Below, piece by piece: positions 1-9,730 of a DNA stretch of 64,000 nt (position 1 is its first letter; every line of letters begins with the position of its first letter). The translations under genes were made by a program, and so were the position numbers. The notes under the pieces were generated by a model, which was not told where the DNA came from, did no database searches, and saw only the letters and a program-made list of their open reading frames with translations. Origin of the DNA: Thermithiobacillus plumbiphilus (GTDB taxonomy: Bacteria; Pseudomonadota; Gammaproteobacteria; Acidithiobacillales; Thermithiobacillaceae); contig NZ_JBBPCO010000009.1 of NCBI RefSeq assembly GCF_038070005.1, positions 1-64,000 on the forward strand. Direction: 5' to 3'.

Positions 1-332
1 CTAATTCCTTCCTTGTAACCACTGGAGCAGCTTCCGCCCGGTATGTCGTTCAAAAAAACATTGCCATTGCCTGAGGACCATTCTTCGTTGCTCCAATCGG
101 GATAAATAGTGGAGTTGTAATAATCGTTCGACCAGATGATGTTGTTCATGCTACCAGAATTGTCTACAAGCAGCATGACATTGGGTTCTGCCGCAGCGGC
201 GGGTAGGAATAGGGGGGTATTGGTCAGGTCGGTTGCGGCTTGTGCATTGGGTATAGGTACGGACCAGCTCAATGCGGCGATGAGCGCCATGGCGGTGATG
301 CGGCGCAGCTTCCGAAGCAGTCTGCCAGTCAT
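1..332 (-). CDS. pilY1: PilY1-type pilus tip/adhesin protein, N-terminal part
   Basis: Only the first ~110 codons lie in the window; the gene runs off the left edge. The product starts with a basic stretch and a hydrophobic segment ending near PNAQA, a plausible Sec signal peptide. Around residue 50 comes the motif VMLLVDNSGSM, a von Willebrand A MIDAS-type DxSxS site, followed by a Cys-containing segment. PilY1 proteins are large secreted or surface factors that work with the minor pilins in type IV pilus priming, adhesion and surface sensing. It is last in a minus-strand operon after pilX, with only about 11 bp between them. The C-terminal beta-propeller cannot be checked. Confidence 0.85.
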   Translation of the reverse strand, partial: MTGRLLRKLRRITAMALIAALSWSVPIPNAQAATDLTNTPLFLPAAAAEPNVMLLVDNSGSMNNIIWSNDYYNSTIYPDWSNEEWSSGNGNVFLNDIPGGSCSSGYKEGI

Positions 333-343
333 TCTGATTCCCC

Positions 344-892
344 TTAGAAGTTCATAGCGTAAATGGCTTCCAGCACTACCACGGTATTCCGTGGCCCCTC
401 CACACGGCTGGTTACGCGATAATAATTTTGAGATAGCGCGCCTGTACCCTTTACTCCCCCACCATATTCACTGCCCACGGCAACGCTGTTGCCACTAGCG
501 GCATCAGAAATCCCAAGATCTTCTATGATGTATTTGACCGTCTGACCGTTGGCAGTGGTAATGAAATAATTGCTGCTCAAGTTCCAGTCAATTGTGAGGC
601 CGCCATTGCTGTCTCGGGGCAGGTTGTCCCTGTCATAGAACCCGCTGATCGTGCTCCCTGTAGGGGCCGTGGTCTGGTTCAACAACCAAGTACCACCAGC
701 ACGCAAGCCCGCCTCGGCCTGGTTGAGGGCTATCTCGCGAAACCGCAGATTGCCGGCGATTTCCGTGTCGGAGCGCGCCATGTACATCGCGGCAATGCCT
801 GCCAATGAGAGTGCCAGTAACACGATCATGGCGACCAGCAGGGCTGCACCCTGCTCTCGGTGATGCATGGATTTAACAGGGAAAGCTGTCAT
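344..892 (-). CDS. pilX: Type IV pilus minor pilin PilX-like
   Basis: A 182-residue protein starting MTAFPV, one base after the pilW stop, so translation is probably coupled. A short basic leader ending REQG is followed by a long hydrophobic helix (AALLVAMIVLLALSLAG), the prepilin layout. The Glu at position +5 of most pilins is absent, as in PilX/GspK-type proteins that cap the pilus tip. Its place between pilW and pilY1 supports the name. A longer reading frame starts upstream inside pilW (at 964), but the 892 start gives the normal leader length. The globular domain shows nothing diagnostic. Confidence 0.8.
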   Translation of the reverse strand: MTAFPVKSMHHREQGAALLVAMIVLLALSLAGIAAMYMARSDTEIAGNLRFREIALNQAEAGLRAGGTWLLNQTTAPTGSTISGFYDRDNLPRDSNGGLTIDWNLSSNYFITTANGQTVKYIIEDLGISDAASGNSVAVGSEYGGGVKGTGALSQNYYRVTSRVEGPRNTVVVLEAIYAMNF

Positions 893-893
893 T

Positions 894-2000
894 TTAATTC
901 GCCAGAATAGGGTTTCGTAGCGGGATTTCAGTGCTAAACAGTTGGTACCGGTATTGTCGCTCATCGGCGGGCACGCTGTAAGTCACGGCGCCTGTTGAGG
1001 ATGCGGCCGGGATTAAGGTGATGCTGGATGGGCTTACCTGTCCTTTGTCCGGGAGGCTTGATCTTGCCAGCAGAATAACGCGCGCGGTTCTTATCAGGCT
1101 TGCATTGCTGTCGAACCAGGAAGCGGAGTTTGGACGGGCGTAGGAATCTACATTTCCATCATCATTGCTGTCGAGCCCGTAGACCACTAATAGCAGGACA
1201 ATGCCGCGTGCGACGGGCGTGCTGATGTTGGTGTTGACGTCCGTCACCATGAGGGTTGGCGCTGGATCAGTGTGGCCACTGACTTCCGAACTGGTACTGA
1301 TGTTATAGCGCCTGTTTACCAAGTTACCCATGTTATAAAGATTCACGCCCTGAGCTGCTGCATAGCCGTTTTCCGGGAATGGCGGAGTATTGTGTCCGCC
1401 TGGTGGATTCCTGTTTGAAGTTCCGGATTGGTGCTGAAGTTTTAATGCGGAATCTTGCACTGCCGTGATTTGTACCAGTACGCAGGTTCGCGGGCTCAGG
1501 GATGGTTGGTCTATCAGTACCAGATCGTTTTCCTGGAAACCCTCAGTTCTGGTGACATTCAGTTCTGCCGACGAGTTTGGCATGTCGCTGCGTAGTTGTG
1601 TTGGTGGCAGCCCTGCACTACTGGAGCTGCTGTAGAGCACGGTAAGGCTGTCGCTGTTGTCAGGGCTAGTCAGCGGTGAACTAGGAGCTGGCGCCATCGA
1701 CTCTATTGGACCCATGTTAAAATCGTAATATTTCGGCTTATTGTAAGCACTGACAGTGCAATTTGCGTTTCCAGCCAACCCGTATCCCGCCATGCGCACA
1801 TCGCGCTCGATCATGGTCATGGCAATACGCGCCTGTTGCCACATATCCTGGGTTTCCGCCGTGCGGCGTTGCTGGGCTTCGGATTGGCTGAAAACGCTAT
1901 AGATACCTATGGATGCAAGCAGGGATATGACCAGCGCCACCATTAATTCAACGATTGTGAAGCCTTGCTGGTGATTATTATGCAATGCCGGAGTAGTCAT
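894..2000 (-). CDS. pilW: Type IV pilus minor pilin PilW-like
   Basis: A 368-residue prepilin-like protein. The leader ends HQQG, followed by FTIVELMVALVIS with the conserved Glu5, then a helix and a large Ser/Thr/Asn-rich globular domain. PilW proteins are among the largest minor pilins and help form the tip complex that primes type IV pilus assembly in the inner membrane. It lies between pilV and pilX with 5 bp and 1 bp gaps. The coding sequence is visibly more AT-rich than the tamA/tamB genes next door, which is common for surface-exposed pilins. Confidence 0.82.
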   Translation of the reverse strand: MTTPALHNNHQQGFTIVELMVALVISLLASIGIYSVFSQSEAQQRRTAETQDMWQQARIAMTMIERDVRMAGYGLAGNANCTVSAYNKPKYYDFNMGPIESMAPAPSSPLTSPDNSDSLTVLYSSSSSAGLPPTQLRSDMPNSSAELNVTRTEGFQENDLVLIDQPSLSPRTCVLVQITAVQDSALKLQHQSGTSNRNPPGGHNTPPFPENGYAAAQGVNLYNMGNLVNRRYNISTSSEVSGHTDPAPTLMVTDVNTNISTPVARGIVLLLVVYGLDSNDDGNVDSYARPNSASWFDSNASLIRTARVILLARSSLPDKGQVSPSSITLIPAASSTGAVTYSVPADERQYRYQLFSTEIPLRNPILAN

Positions 2001-2005
2001 GATGG

Positions 2006-2437
2006 TCAGTACCCGATCTGGGTGGCCAGGGGATAGGTCCGCAGCCCTGCGCGGCCCTGCCAGGAAAGCGTGATCGTCACATTCGTGCCATCGACATTTA
2101 CCTGGCCCCGCCCTCCCGGTAGTTGGCTTTCGATATCCGCCTTCCAGACCAAGGCATTGCTGGCTGCCATGCCGGTGCTGGGCATGGCGGTCGCGTTCTG
2201 TGTGTCTAAGCCGTCATATGCCGATACACCGGCTGCCGTGGGGGAGCCCCACATCATGCCGACCATTTCGTTGGCGAGCAGGTTGGCCTGGGTGACATAC
2301 TGGCTGTCACTATTGAGCTTCAGGGCTGCAATTTGCAGTGCTGCCAGCGCCAGTAGCCCGAAAGCAAAAATGGCCATGGCGATCATGACTTCGATCAGGG
2401 TGAATCCTGTTTGCTGTCCAGCCAATCTCTTATCCAT
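2006..2437 (-). CDS. pilV: Type IV pilus modification protein PilV
   Basis: A 143-residue prepilin-like protein: leader MDKRLAGQQTG, then FTLIEVMIAMAIFAFGLL, which matches the type III signal peptide cut by PilD between Gly and Phe, with Glu5 present. The short globular domain (LLANEMVGMMWGSP) resembles PilV minor pilins, in which the segment after the helix often reads 'qa..LA..m.e.m'. Second gene of the fimT-pilV-pilW-pilX-pilY1 operon, 3 bp after fimT. Expected role: minor pilin of the priming complex in the inner membrane. Confidence 0.82.
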   Translation of the reverse strand: MDKRLAGQQTGFTLIEVMIAMAIFAFGLLALAALQIAALKLNSDSQYVTQANLLANEMVGMMWGSPTAAGVSAYDGLDTQNATAMPSTGMAASNALVWKADIESQLPGGRGQVNVDGTNVTITLSWQGRAGLRTYPLATQIGY

Positions 2438-2440
2438 GCT

Positions 2441-2953
2441 TCAGGTCCCGGGGAGGATTTGCGAAACAATGCGTCCGCCCATGCCGACGGTGACCAGCCA
2501 GGTACGCTTGGTGGTATTCGGGTCTGCGAGTGAAAAGCTATATTCGACCCCGGCACTCGCACCACCTAGCGTGTCGAATGAAATCGTTGGCTGGTTGGCG
2601 GTACAGACCAGGTTGGCATAATGTTGGGCGAACTCATCGGCACTGATCTGCTTGAGGATCTCGACGTTTCCCGTGGCTGGATTGGTCCATCGCACCCTCC
2701 AGTCGCAGGTAGACGAAGGCGTGCCTGAGGCCGAAGTGTTGAGCTGGACTCTCGCATTCCGCTTGATCGCCTCCGCGCGTGCCCACTGCAGGTCCTGCTG
2801 CAGTTGCGCGGCGGCGGCGCGGATCTTGCCGTTGGCGCGAGATTCGGTGAAGCTTGGCAGGGCGAGCGCGAGCAGGATGCCGCCCACGGCGAGCGTGATG
2901 GCCATCTCCACCAGGGTGAAGCCCCGGGTGGCAGGTACGGCAATGCGAATCAT
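2441..2953 (-). CDS. fimT: FimT/GspH-type minor pseudopilin
   Basis: A 170-residue protein with leader MIRIAVPATRG, then FTLVEMAITLAVGGILLALA, a canonical prepilin signal with Glu5. The conserved segment LQQDLQWARAEAIKRNA follows; this 'l...l..AR.eA..r' block is typical of the FimT/GspH family. The C-terminal beta-rich part keeps single Cys residues (STCDWRV, LVCTA). The start at 2953 was chosen because it gives a normal 11-residue leader; in-frame ATGs at 3010 and 3097 would give leaders of 30 or more residues. First gene of the minor-pilin operon and divergent from tamA, with about 200 bp of shared upstream DNA. Confidence 0.8.
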   Translation of the reverse strand: MIRIAVPATRGFTLVEMAITLAVGGILLALALPSFTESRANGKIRAAAAQLQQDLQWARAEAIKRNARVQLNTSASGTPSSTCDWRVRWTNPATGNVEILKQISADEFAQHYANLVCTANQPTISFDTLGGASAGVEYSFSLADPNTTKRTWLVTVGMGGRIVSQILPGT

Positions 2954-3151
2954 CGGGCGAAAGCCGCTGGATGACTGGTGAGCTTTGTGAAAGACTGGGT
3001 GCTCCTTCATGGCGAACCGCTTATCGTTATGGGAGCCGGCAGTTTTCAGGGCCTGACCCTGCTGCCTTGTCGTTCTCCGCGTTCGGAAGGTTATCAATCA
3101 ATTAGAATAAGACCAGGCAGACGTCAAGTTGGGAAAGCAAAAGGGGATGCC

Positions 3152-4930
3152 GTGATCCGGATGGTGCGTGCTGATGGTGCGCCTATATCGGGCCTGCGCT
3201 GGCTTGCGGGCCTGTGCGCCGTGATGTTCGCGGCCGGGGCCCAGGCCGTGGAAGTCCGTTTCGATGTGGCGGGCGCGGGTTTGCCGGAGGATCTGCGGAG
3301 TGGTCTGGAATCGGTGATGGTGCCGGTGCAGATCAAGGACGTCACGCAGGATCTGGCCAATACCCGTTTGTTGGCGGAAAGCCGCCTGAACAATGCGCTG
3401 CAGGTGTTTGGCTATTATCACCCTGAATTCCAGTGGCGCATGGAATTCGTCAATGAAAACCGCTACATATTCCACTATACAATCAAGCCCGGACCCAGGG
3501 TTCAGGTGACCAGGGTTTCTCTTGACGTGAATGGGCCGGGCGCCGATCTGCCCGCCGTCAATGCGCCGCGAAGCGAGTTCCCCCTCAAGCCCGGCGAACC
3601 GCTACGGCAGGATGTCTATGAGAAGGCTAAGGCCCAATGGCTCTCGGCTGCCCAGAATGAGGGCTACATCGATGCCGATTTCTCGCGCCACGAGATCCTG
3701 CTCGACCGCGGGAAGAATGTCGCCGAAATCAATCTTTCCCTGCAGACCGGGCCCCGCTTTGTGTTCGGTGAGACTCAATTCAATGGCGCCGGGACCTATC
3801 CCGAGGACTTCCTGGGGCGTTACGTGGCGTATGAACCGGGTGATGTCTTCTCTTACGACAAGCTCAGCCAGACCCAGTACAACTTTCTCGGTGCCAATCG
3901 CTTTGGAAGTGCCAACGTCCTGCCGGACAGGGAGGCGGCGAGGGATAATGTGGTGCCTGTCCAGGTTAATCTGGTGCCCTTGAAGCCCAAGCGTTTCAAG
4001 AGTGGCGTGGGCTATGGCACGGATACCGGCGGCCGGCTGACTGCGCGCTACGAGGATGTCAATTTCCGGCATTCGGCCAATGAGCTGTATCTGCAGGCGG
4101 ATGTCGCGCAGATGCGCCAGGGCTTTGCTGGCCGTTTCGTGTGGCCAAGCTATCAGGACCTGCATGCCCAGACGGCGGTTTATTCCAGCCTGCAACGCGA
4201 ATCCGTCGATACCTATACCACGCGCTTCTTCAATCTGGGAGCGGAGCGTACCAGGCATCTGGGCAATGGGGTGATCGGTACGGCTTCGCTGACCTATCGC
4301 AATGAAATCTTCCAGCTTGGACTGCAACGCGGGCACTCCATCCTGATCCTGCCGGCCTTGCGGGCGCGCAAGCAGAACATTCAGGACCCGCTGCGGCCAC
4401 GGCGGGGATATCAGTTCGATGGCACCCTGAACACCAGTGCCACGGCCTGGGGGTCCGATGCGGATTTCATACAGTTCTCGGGACGCGGCGAGACCTGGCT
4501 GCCCTTCAATAATGCCACGCGGGTGGCTCTGCGGACCAATGTCGGCGCGACCTGGCAGCACAATGCCACGATTCTTGCCTTGCCGCCCTCGTTGCGCTTC
4601 TTTGCAGGTGGCGACCGCAGCGTGCGTGGCTACGATTACCAGTCCCAGGGACCGCGGGATGCCAGTGGCGCGGTGATCGGCGGGCGTCATTTGCTGACGG
4701 GTAGCATGGAGTTGCAGCGGGATATCGGCTCCCTGTTCGGGGCGGTGCTCTTTTATGATGCCGGCAACGCCTTCGACAATCTGGCTGAATTCAATGTGCT
4801 GCAAAGTGTCGGCATCGGTGCCCGGGTCTATTCGCCGGTTGGGCCGATCCGGCTGGATGTGGCGCACCCGGTCGGTGATCCGACAGCGCGGGACTTTCGC
4901 ATTCATTTCTCGGCGGGCGCGACATGGTGA
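3152..4930 (+). CDS. tamA: TamA, Omp85-family translocation and assembly module outer-membrane protein
   Basis: A 592-residue protein with a Sec signal ending near GAQA, an N-terminal POTRA-rich region (residues ~30–250) and a C-terminal beta-barrel. The lid-lock motif SVRGYDYQ of Omp85 proteins lies near residue 490. TamA, with TamB, helps insert some outer-membrane proteins and move phospholipids between the membranes. The GTG start at 3152 was chosen because AAAAGGGG lies just upstream; ATG 3161 also fits, and the frame is open upstream to 2978. The stop overlaps tamB by 7 bp, the standard tamAB arrangement. Confidence 0.93.
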   Translation: MIRMVRADGAPISGLRWLAGLCAVMFAAGAQAVEVRFDVAGAGLPEDLRSGLESVMVPVQIKDVTQDLANTRLLAESRLNNALQVFGYYHPEFQWRMEFVNENRYIFHYTIKPGPRVQVTRVSLDVNGPGADLPAVNAPRSEFPLKPGEPLRQDVYEKAKAQWLSAAQNEGYIDADFSRHEILLDRGKNVAEINLSLQTGPRFVFGETQFNGAGTYPEDFLGRYVAYEPGDVFSYDKLSQTQYNFLGANRFGSANVLPDREAARDNVVPVQVNLVPLKPKRFKSGVGYGTDTGGRLTARYEDVNFRHSANELYLQADVAQMRQGFAGRFVWPSYQDLHAQTAVYSSLQRESVDTYTTRFFNLGAERTRHLGNGVIGTASLTYRNEIFQLGLQRGHSILILPALRARKQNIQDPLRPRRGYQFDGTLNTSATAWGSDADFIQFSGRGETWLPFNNATRVALRTNVGATWQHNATILALPPSLRFFAGGDRSVRGYDYQSQGPRDASGAVIGGRHLLTGSMELQRDIGSLFGAVLFYDAGNAFDNLAEFNVLQSVGIGARVYSPVGPIRLDVAHPVGDPTARDFRIHFSAGATW

Positions 4931-7900
4931 AGCGCTTTGCAGTCTACTGGATTATCCTGCTTGTCCTGCTCGGGGCGCTGCTGAGTGGGCTGTACTGGCT
5001 CTGGTACACGCCGCAGGGCGCGCGCTGGATCCTGGGGCAGGTCACGCAGCGGGCACCGCTGGCGGTGGGCAGGGTCGAGGGCAGTCTCTCAAAGGGGCTG
5101 CAGCTCGATGAGCTGAATTTCCAGGGCAAGGGCCTGTCGCTGAAGGCCGATCACCTGGCGATTTCCTGGAATGCCTGGCCCCTGCTTTACGGGCGCGCGG
5201 ATATCAATTCCCTGACCGCCCGCGGGGTGCGGATCGAGGACAATCGCCCGGCAACAGAGGAGCCGCCCACCTTTCGGGTGCCGGAGCTGCCTGGATGGCT
5301 GGTGAACCGCAGTGCAAACATTGACCGGCTTCATCTGGAGGACCTGAACTACAGCAAGGCGGGCAAGCCGGTCTATCACTTGGCTGGTCTGGATGCGCAG
5401 GCTCGCATGCGCAATGGCGTACTGCAGGTCAGTGATCTGCGGATGCAGGATCAGTTCGGGCGCATTCAGGGCCGATTGAGAGCCGGTCTGAAAGAGCCCC
5501 TGCTCGAAACCCAGGGACGCTGGCTGGCGGCGAAATCCCAGGCTGTCAATGAAGTTTACTGGTCCGTGGACTGGCGCCAGCGGGATGCCGAGGCCCTGGC
5601 CGGTCCCATTCATCTGGTAATGCGCGATCAGGATCGCACCCTGGGGGCCCTGGCTGGCGACTGGGCCATTGACCCCCATGCGATCCGTCTGCAGCAGACC
5701 CGGCTGAGCTGGTCGGGCCTGCCGGGGCCGCTCTGGGCGAATGGTCGACTGGACTTTCCCAAGGGCAAGCCCTTTGCCGATATGCAAAGCTGGGCAGACT
5801 GGCAACTGGCGCAGCTCTCCCCCCAGCTTGAGGGCATGGATCTCGCCTGGCACCTGAAGGCGCGCGGCTGGCTGGAAGGTTTTCAGGGCAGCCTGCAGGC
5901 GGTCAGTCGTGGCAAGGACTGGCAGAACATGCAAGTATCTGGCCCGATTCGAGGTGACAGCTCGGGATTCCAATCCCTGGGTTTGAAGGGGCAGGTGCTC
6001 GGTGGAACGCTGGCCAGTGATGTGTCTGTTTCTGTCAAACCGCAGCCGGATTTCCGGGTCGAGGCAAGTTTTCGGGACCTCGATCCGGGGCTTTACAATG
6101 CCGCCGTGCCCGGCAGCCTCAATGGTTCCTTTCTGTTGCAGGGTGGAGGCAAGGGCTTTGCGGACCAGGGGCAGCTTGCGCTGGAACTGGCACCCAGCCG
6201 CCTGCACCAGCAGCCCCTGCAGGGGGCGGTACGGGCAAGCTGGATGGGCAAGGATCTCCTGATTCAGCAGGCACGCATTTACGGCCGTGGGGTGGAGCTG
6301 GCCGCGAGCGGCCGGATTTCAAAGGGCCTGCGCGTCAGGGCCAATGTCAATGATCTGGGGCGGCTGGCTCAGGGGGCCACCGGCCGGGTGAATGCCGAAG
6401 GGCTGGTGCAATTTCGACCGGGGCTGCTTTCGGCCAGGCTGCAGGGGCAGGGCAGCAATCTCGGTTTTGGTGCCTTGAAGGTGCAGCGGGCAGCCTTTCA
6501 GGCGCGCATGCAAAATGGCATGACCGGGCCTGTTTCCCTGACGCTTTCCCTGCGTGACCTCGGTAATCAGACCTACCGGATCAACACAGTAAATGCCGAC
6601 ATGGCTGGCACCCTGGCGCGTCAGGACTGGCAGATGCGTGCTGCCTGGCCCGAGGGTAGCCTTGGGCTGGCGATGCAGGCCCGGCAATTGGGCAAGTCGC
6701 TTGCCGGGCCCTGGCGTTTCGGCCTCCAGGAACTCAATCTGCGGGACCGTCAGACCGGTGCCTGGCAACTGGCGAAGCCGGTCGCCATCACATTAGATCC
6801 CGCGAGCCGGATAAACGTCCCGAATCTCCTGCTGGTCAATCAGGGGACGGGCCAGTTGAGCCTGAACGCAGATATTCGCTTGAAGCCCTTGTCCGGCAGC
6901 TTCGATCTGCGCATGCGCCAGGTACCCATCCTGCCCATCTGGTTTCCGCCCTCGCTGAATCTGCTGGTGCAGGGGCAGGTATCGGGCGGGGTGCAGGGGC
7001 GTATGCTGGCCAATCAGCAGCTGCAGGTGCAGGGCAATGTGGCGCTGGGGCAGGGGCGCCTACGGGTCACCCGACCCCAGGGGCAGATCGATGCGGTGAT
7101 CGAGACGGCGCGCAGCAACTTCACCTGGAGCGGGAACAGCGTGCGCGGTGACGTGCAACTGAATCTGGTGGACTATGGCCAGGCCAATGCCCGTTTCGAA
7201 CTGCCCCTGCTGGCGCAGGTACCTCCCAGGATGCTCCCGACGGGCCCGCTTCGGGTGACGGGTGATTTTCGGGTCAGCGAGAAGGGCATGCTGCTCGCTG
7301 CCATGCCCGGGGTGGTGCAGGAAGGGCGTGGGGACTTGCGCGGCAATGTCGACATAGGCGGCACCTGGCAGAATCCCCGGCTGGGCGGGCAGGTGCGGCT
7401 TACCGGGGCGGCGGCCTTTGTCCCGAGCGCGGGCGTCTATGTCACGGACATCGGCGGGACCGTGACGCTGCAAGGCGATACCCTGCAGATATCGGGTATC
7501 CAGGCCCGCTCTGGCGATGGCATGCTGACCGGGTCGGGAGTGGTGAACCTGCAGGGCTTCAAGCCGGTCGATTACCGTCTGCAGATCAGTGGACGTGATT
7601 TCCGCGCCGTTGATCTGCCAGAAGTGAAAGCGAATGTCTCGCCTGATCTGCAGATCGGCAATGCCGGGGACCAGATCCAGATCCGAGGCACGGTGCGTGT
7701 GCCTTACCTGCGCGTGATCGGTACCCAGCCCGGTGGTCTGCGCCCCAGTTCCGATGTGGTGTATGTGGATGAGAAGAAGGCCGCGAGTTCTGGTTCCCGG
7801 ATCGACCTGCTGGTGACAGTGATTCTCGGCGATGATGTGCGGGTCGAGGCCCAGGGGGCAAGCGCGCGCCTGGGCGGCGAGCTGCGGGTCAGCATGCAGG

Positions 7901-8514
7901 GCAGCGAGGAGCCGCAGGCTCATGGCAGCATCAAGGTACTGGAAGGGCGCTATGCTGAATATGGCCAGGATCTGCGGGTGCAGGAAGGCACGATCACCTT
8001 CGCCGGTCCTCTCATGAATCCCAGCCTGAATGTCCTGGTCGCCCGCAAGGTCGATGAGATCCTGGCGGGCATCCGTATCACGGGTGTCTGGCCCAAGCCG
8101 CGCACCGAGCTGGTATCTGAGCCGCCCATGCAGGATGCCGAGGTGCTCTCCTATATCGTCCTGGGCCGACCCCTGACCGGCATGGGCGGCGGTGGCGAAA
8201 GCAGTCTGCTGGCACGCGCCGCCGGTGGCCTGCTCAGCCTCGGCGAGGCTGCCAAGCTGCAGAAAAATCTGCAATCCGGGCTTGGCCTGGACAAGTTCGA
8301 GCTCGAAACCGGCGGTAGCTTCGATCAGTTCATGGTCACCATGGGGAAATATGTCAACCCGCGCATCTATGTCAGCATTGGCCAGGCGCTCTTCAGCCAG
8401 ACCACGGTCCTGCGTGGCAGGTATAAAATGACCAGGAATTGGGAGCTGCAGGTGGAAAGCGGCACGCAGCAGAGCAATAATATCGATTTACTCTATAGCG
8501 TCGAAATGCGCTAG
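4924..8514 (+). CDS. tamB: TamB, inner-membrane-anchored translocation and assembly module protein (DUF490)
   Basis: A 1196-residue protein. Residues ~5–25 form one membrane anchor (VYWIILLVLLGALLSGLYWL). The long remainder is repetitive beta-strand sequence with alternating polar and hydrophobic residues, as in AsmA-like/TamB bridge proteins. The last ~350 residues carry the DUF490 signature region, including a YIVLGRPL block and a C-terminal section resembling an outer-membrane strand (YVSIGQALFSQTTVLRGRY). It bridges inner membrane to TamA across the periplasm. Start overlaps the end of tamA. Length is close to that of E. coli TamB. Confidence 0.93.
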   Translation: MVKRFAVYWIILLVLLGALLSGLYWLWYTPQGARWILGQVTQRAPLAVGRVEGSLSKGLQLDELNFQGKGLSLKADHLAISWNAWPLLYGRADINSLTARGVRIEDNRPATEEPPTFRVPELPGWLVNRSANIDRLHLEDLNYSKAGKPVYHLAGLDAQARMRNGVLQVSDLRMQDQFGRIQGRLRAGLKEPLLETQGRWLAAKSQAVNEVYWSVDWRQRDAEALAGPIHLVMRDQDRTLGALAGDWAIDPHAIRLQQTRLSWSGLPGPLWANGRLDFPKGKPFADMQSWADWQLAQLSPQLEGMDLAWHLKARGWLEGFQGSLQAVSRGKDWQNMQVSGPIRGDSSGFQSLGLKGQVLGGTLASDVSVSVKPQPDFRVEASFRDLDPGLYNAAVPGSLNGSFLLQGGGKGFADQGQLALELAPSRLHQQPLQGAVRASWMGKDLLIQQARIYGRGVELAASGRISKGLRVRANVNDLGRLAQGATGRVNAEGLVQFRPGLLSARLQGQGSNLGFGALKVQRAAFQARMQNGMTGPVSLTLSLRDLGNQTYRINTVNADMAGTLARQDWQMRAAWPEGSLGLAMQARQLGKSLAGPWRFGLQELNLRDRQTGAWQLAKPVAITLDPASRINVPNLLLVNQGTGQLSLNADIRLKPLSGSFDLRMRQVPILPIWFPPSLNLLVQGQVSGGVQGRMLANQQLQVQGNVALGQGRLRVTRPQGQIDAVIETARSNFTWSGNSVRGDVQLNLVDYGQANARFELPLLAQVPPRMLPTGPLRVTGDFRVSEKGMLLAAMPGVVQEGRGDLRGNVDIGGTWQNPRLGGQVRLTGAAAFVPSAGVYVTDIGGTVTLQGDTLQISGIQARSGDGMLTGSGVVNLQGFKPVDYRLQISGRDFRAVDLPEVKANVSPDLQIGNAGDQIQIRGTVRVPYLRVIGTQPGGLRPSSDVVYVDEKKAASSGSRIDLLVTVILGDDVRVEAQGASARLGGELRVSMQGSEEPQAHGSIKVLEGRYAEYGQDLRVQEGTITFAGPLMNPSLNVLVARKVDEILAGIRITGVWPKPRTELVSEPPMQDAEVLSYIVLGRPLTGMGGGGESSLLARAAGGLLSLGEAAKLQKNLQSGLGLDKFELETGGSFDQFMVTMGKYVNPRIYVSIGQALFSQTTVLRGRYKMTRNWELQVESGTQQSNNIDLLYSVEMR

Positions 8515-8523
8515 GAATCAAAC

Positions 8524-9663
8524 ATGCTTAACTCCAAAGCATCCGTGCCGGATGCCTTGATCATTGGTGCCGGTGTGATCGGCATGCTCAGCGCCTTGCG
8601 TCTGCATCAGGCAGGACTCAGGGTGGAAGTGCTGGATCAGGCATCACTGCCCGGCAAGGAAGCATCCTGGGCTGGCGGTGGCATCATCAGCCCGCTTTTC
8701 CCCTGGCGCTATGCCGATGCCGTCAACCGGCTCGCGGCCTATGGCCAGAAAGTCTATCCCGAGCTGGCGCAGGAACTGGCCACCAATACCGGTATCGATC
8801 CCGAATACACCCGCAATGGTCTGTTGATGTTGCCCGGTGAGGAGCAAGCCCTGGGCGAAGAAGCCGAGGACTGGGCCCGCCGCTGGCAACTTGAAAGCCA
8901 AGCCCTGGATCGGGCGACACTTGCCGCGCTGGCCCCCGCGATCAGGGGCGCGGAACGGGCGCTCTGGTGGCCATCCATCGGACAGATCCGCAATCCGCGT
9001 CTGGTCAAGGCCCTGGCCGAGAGGCTCCGGAGACTGCAGATTCCGGTTCGCACCGGGGTTCGGGTGGATGGCATCGAGCAGACCGGGGGGCAGGTCCGGG
9101 GCGTACTCAGCAGTAGCGGGCGGCTGGCGGCGGGCAAAGTGATCGTCACGGCTGGCGCCTGGACCGGAAGGCTGATGGAAGGCTTTGGTTACAGCCTGCC
9201 CGTCGAGCCGGTACGGGGGCAGATGATCCTGTTTCGGGCGCAGCCCGGCTGGTTGCGCCAGATGGTCCTCTCCGACAGCCACTATCTCGTACCACGCCGG
9301 GATGGCCGGATTCTGGCAGGCAGCACGCTGGAATGGGTAGGCTTTGACAAGTCTCCCACTGCGCAGGCGGCATCACTGTTGCGGGAAAAGGCCCTGGCCC
9401 TGGCGCCCGGCCTGGAGGATTTTCCAGTCGAGCATCACTGGGCCGGTCTGCGGCCCGGCGCGCCAGAGGGCGTACCCTTCATTGGCGAGGCACCCGATTG
9501 CCGGGGCCTTTATGTCTGTGCCGGTCAGTTTCGCAATGGCATCGTCATGGCGCCGGGCTCCGTGGCCCTGCTCGCGGATCTCGTGCTGCAGCAGACGCCC
9601 TGGCTCGATCCGCTTCCTTATGCATTGAACCGAACGCCCGTGCCAGCGTCAGAGGCAGTGTAG
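8524..9663 (+). CDS. thiO: Glycine oxidase ThiO (FAD-dependent)
   Basis: A 379-residue protein starting with the Rossmann FAD fold DALIIGAGVIGML (GxGxxG). The DAO-family architecture is clear: KEASWAGGGIISPLFPW near residue 50, and a C-terminal block HHWAGLRPGAPEGVPFIG with the substrate-site Arg. Closest pattern is ThiO, which oxidises glycine to dehydroglycine for the thiazole of thiamine. No other thiamine gene is adjacent, so a different D-amino acid or sarcosine substrate cannot be excluded. Follows tamB by 9 bp with AGGAA upstream; possibly co-transcribed. Confidence 0.82.
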   Translation: MLNSKASVPDALIIGAGVIGMLSALRLHQAGLRVEVLDQASLPGKEASWAGGGIISPLFPWRYADAVNRLAAYGQKVYPELAQELATNTGIDPEYTRNGLLMLPGEEQALGEEAEDWARRWQLESQALDRATLAALAPAIRGAERALWWPSIGQIRNPRLVKALAERLRRLQIPVRTGVRVDGIEQTGGQVRGVLSSSGRLAAGKVIVTAGAWTGRLMEGFGYSLPVEPVRGQMILFRAQPGWLRQMVLSDSHYLVPRRDGRILAGSTLEWVGFDKSPTAQAASLLREKALALAPGLEDFPVEHHWAGLRPGAPEGVPFIGEAPDCRGLYVCAGQFRNGIVMAPGSVALLADLVLQQTPWLDPLPYALNRTPVPASEAV

Positions 9664-9730
9664 TCAGCCTGCATCCACTGGATTGCAAAGGCAAATTCTC
9701 GTACACTGAATGGGTCAATTAGGTGAAACC

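Noticed and set aside
3602-4906. 434-codon open frame on the minus strand inside tamA
   Set aside because: Fully antisense to a clearly coding Omp85 gene; composition (His/Arg/Gln/Gly-rich) is that of a GC-rich shadow frame and no family is recognisable.
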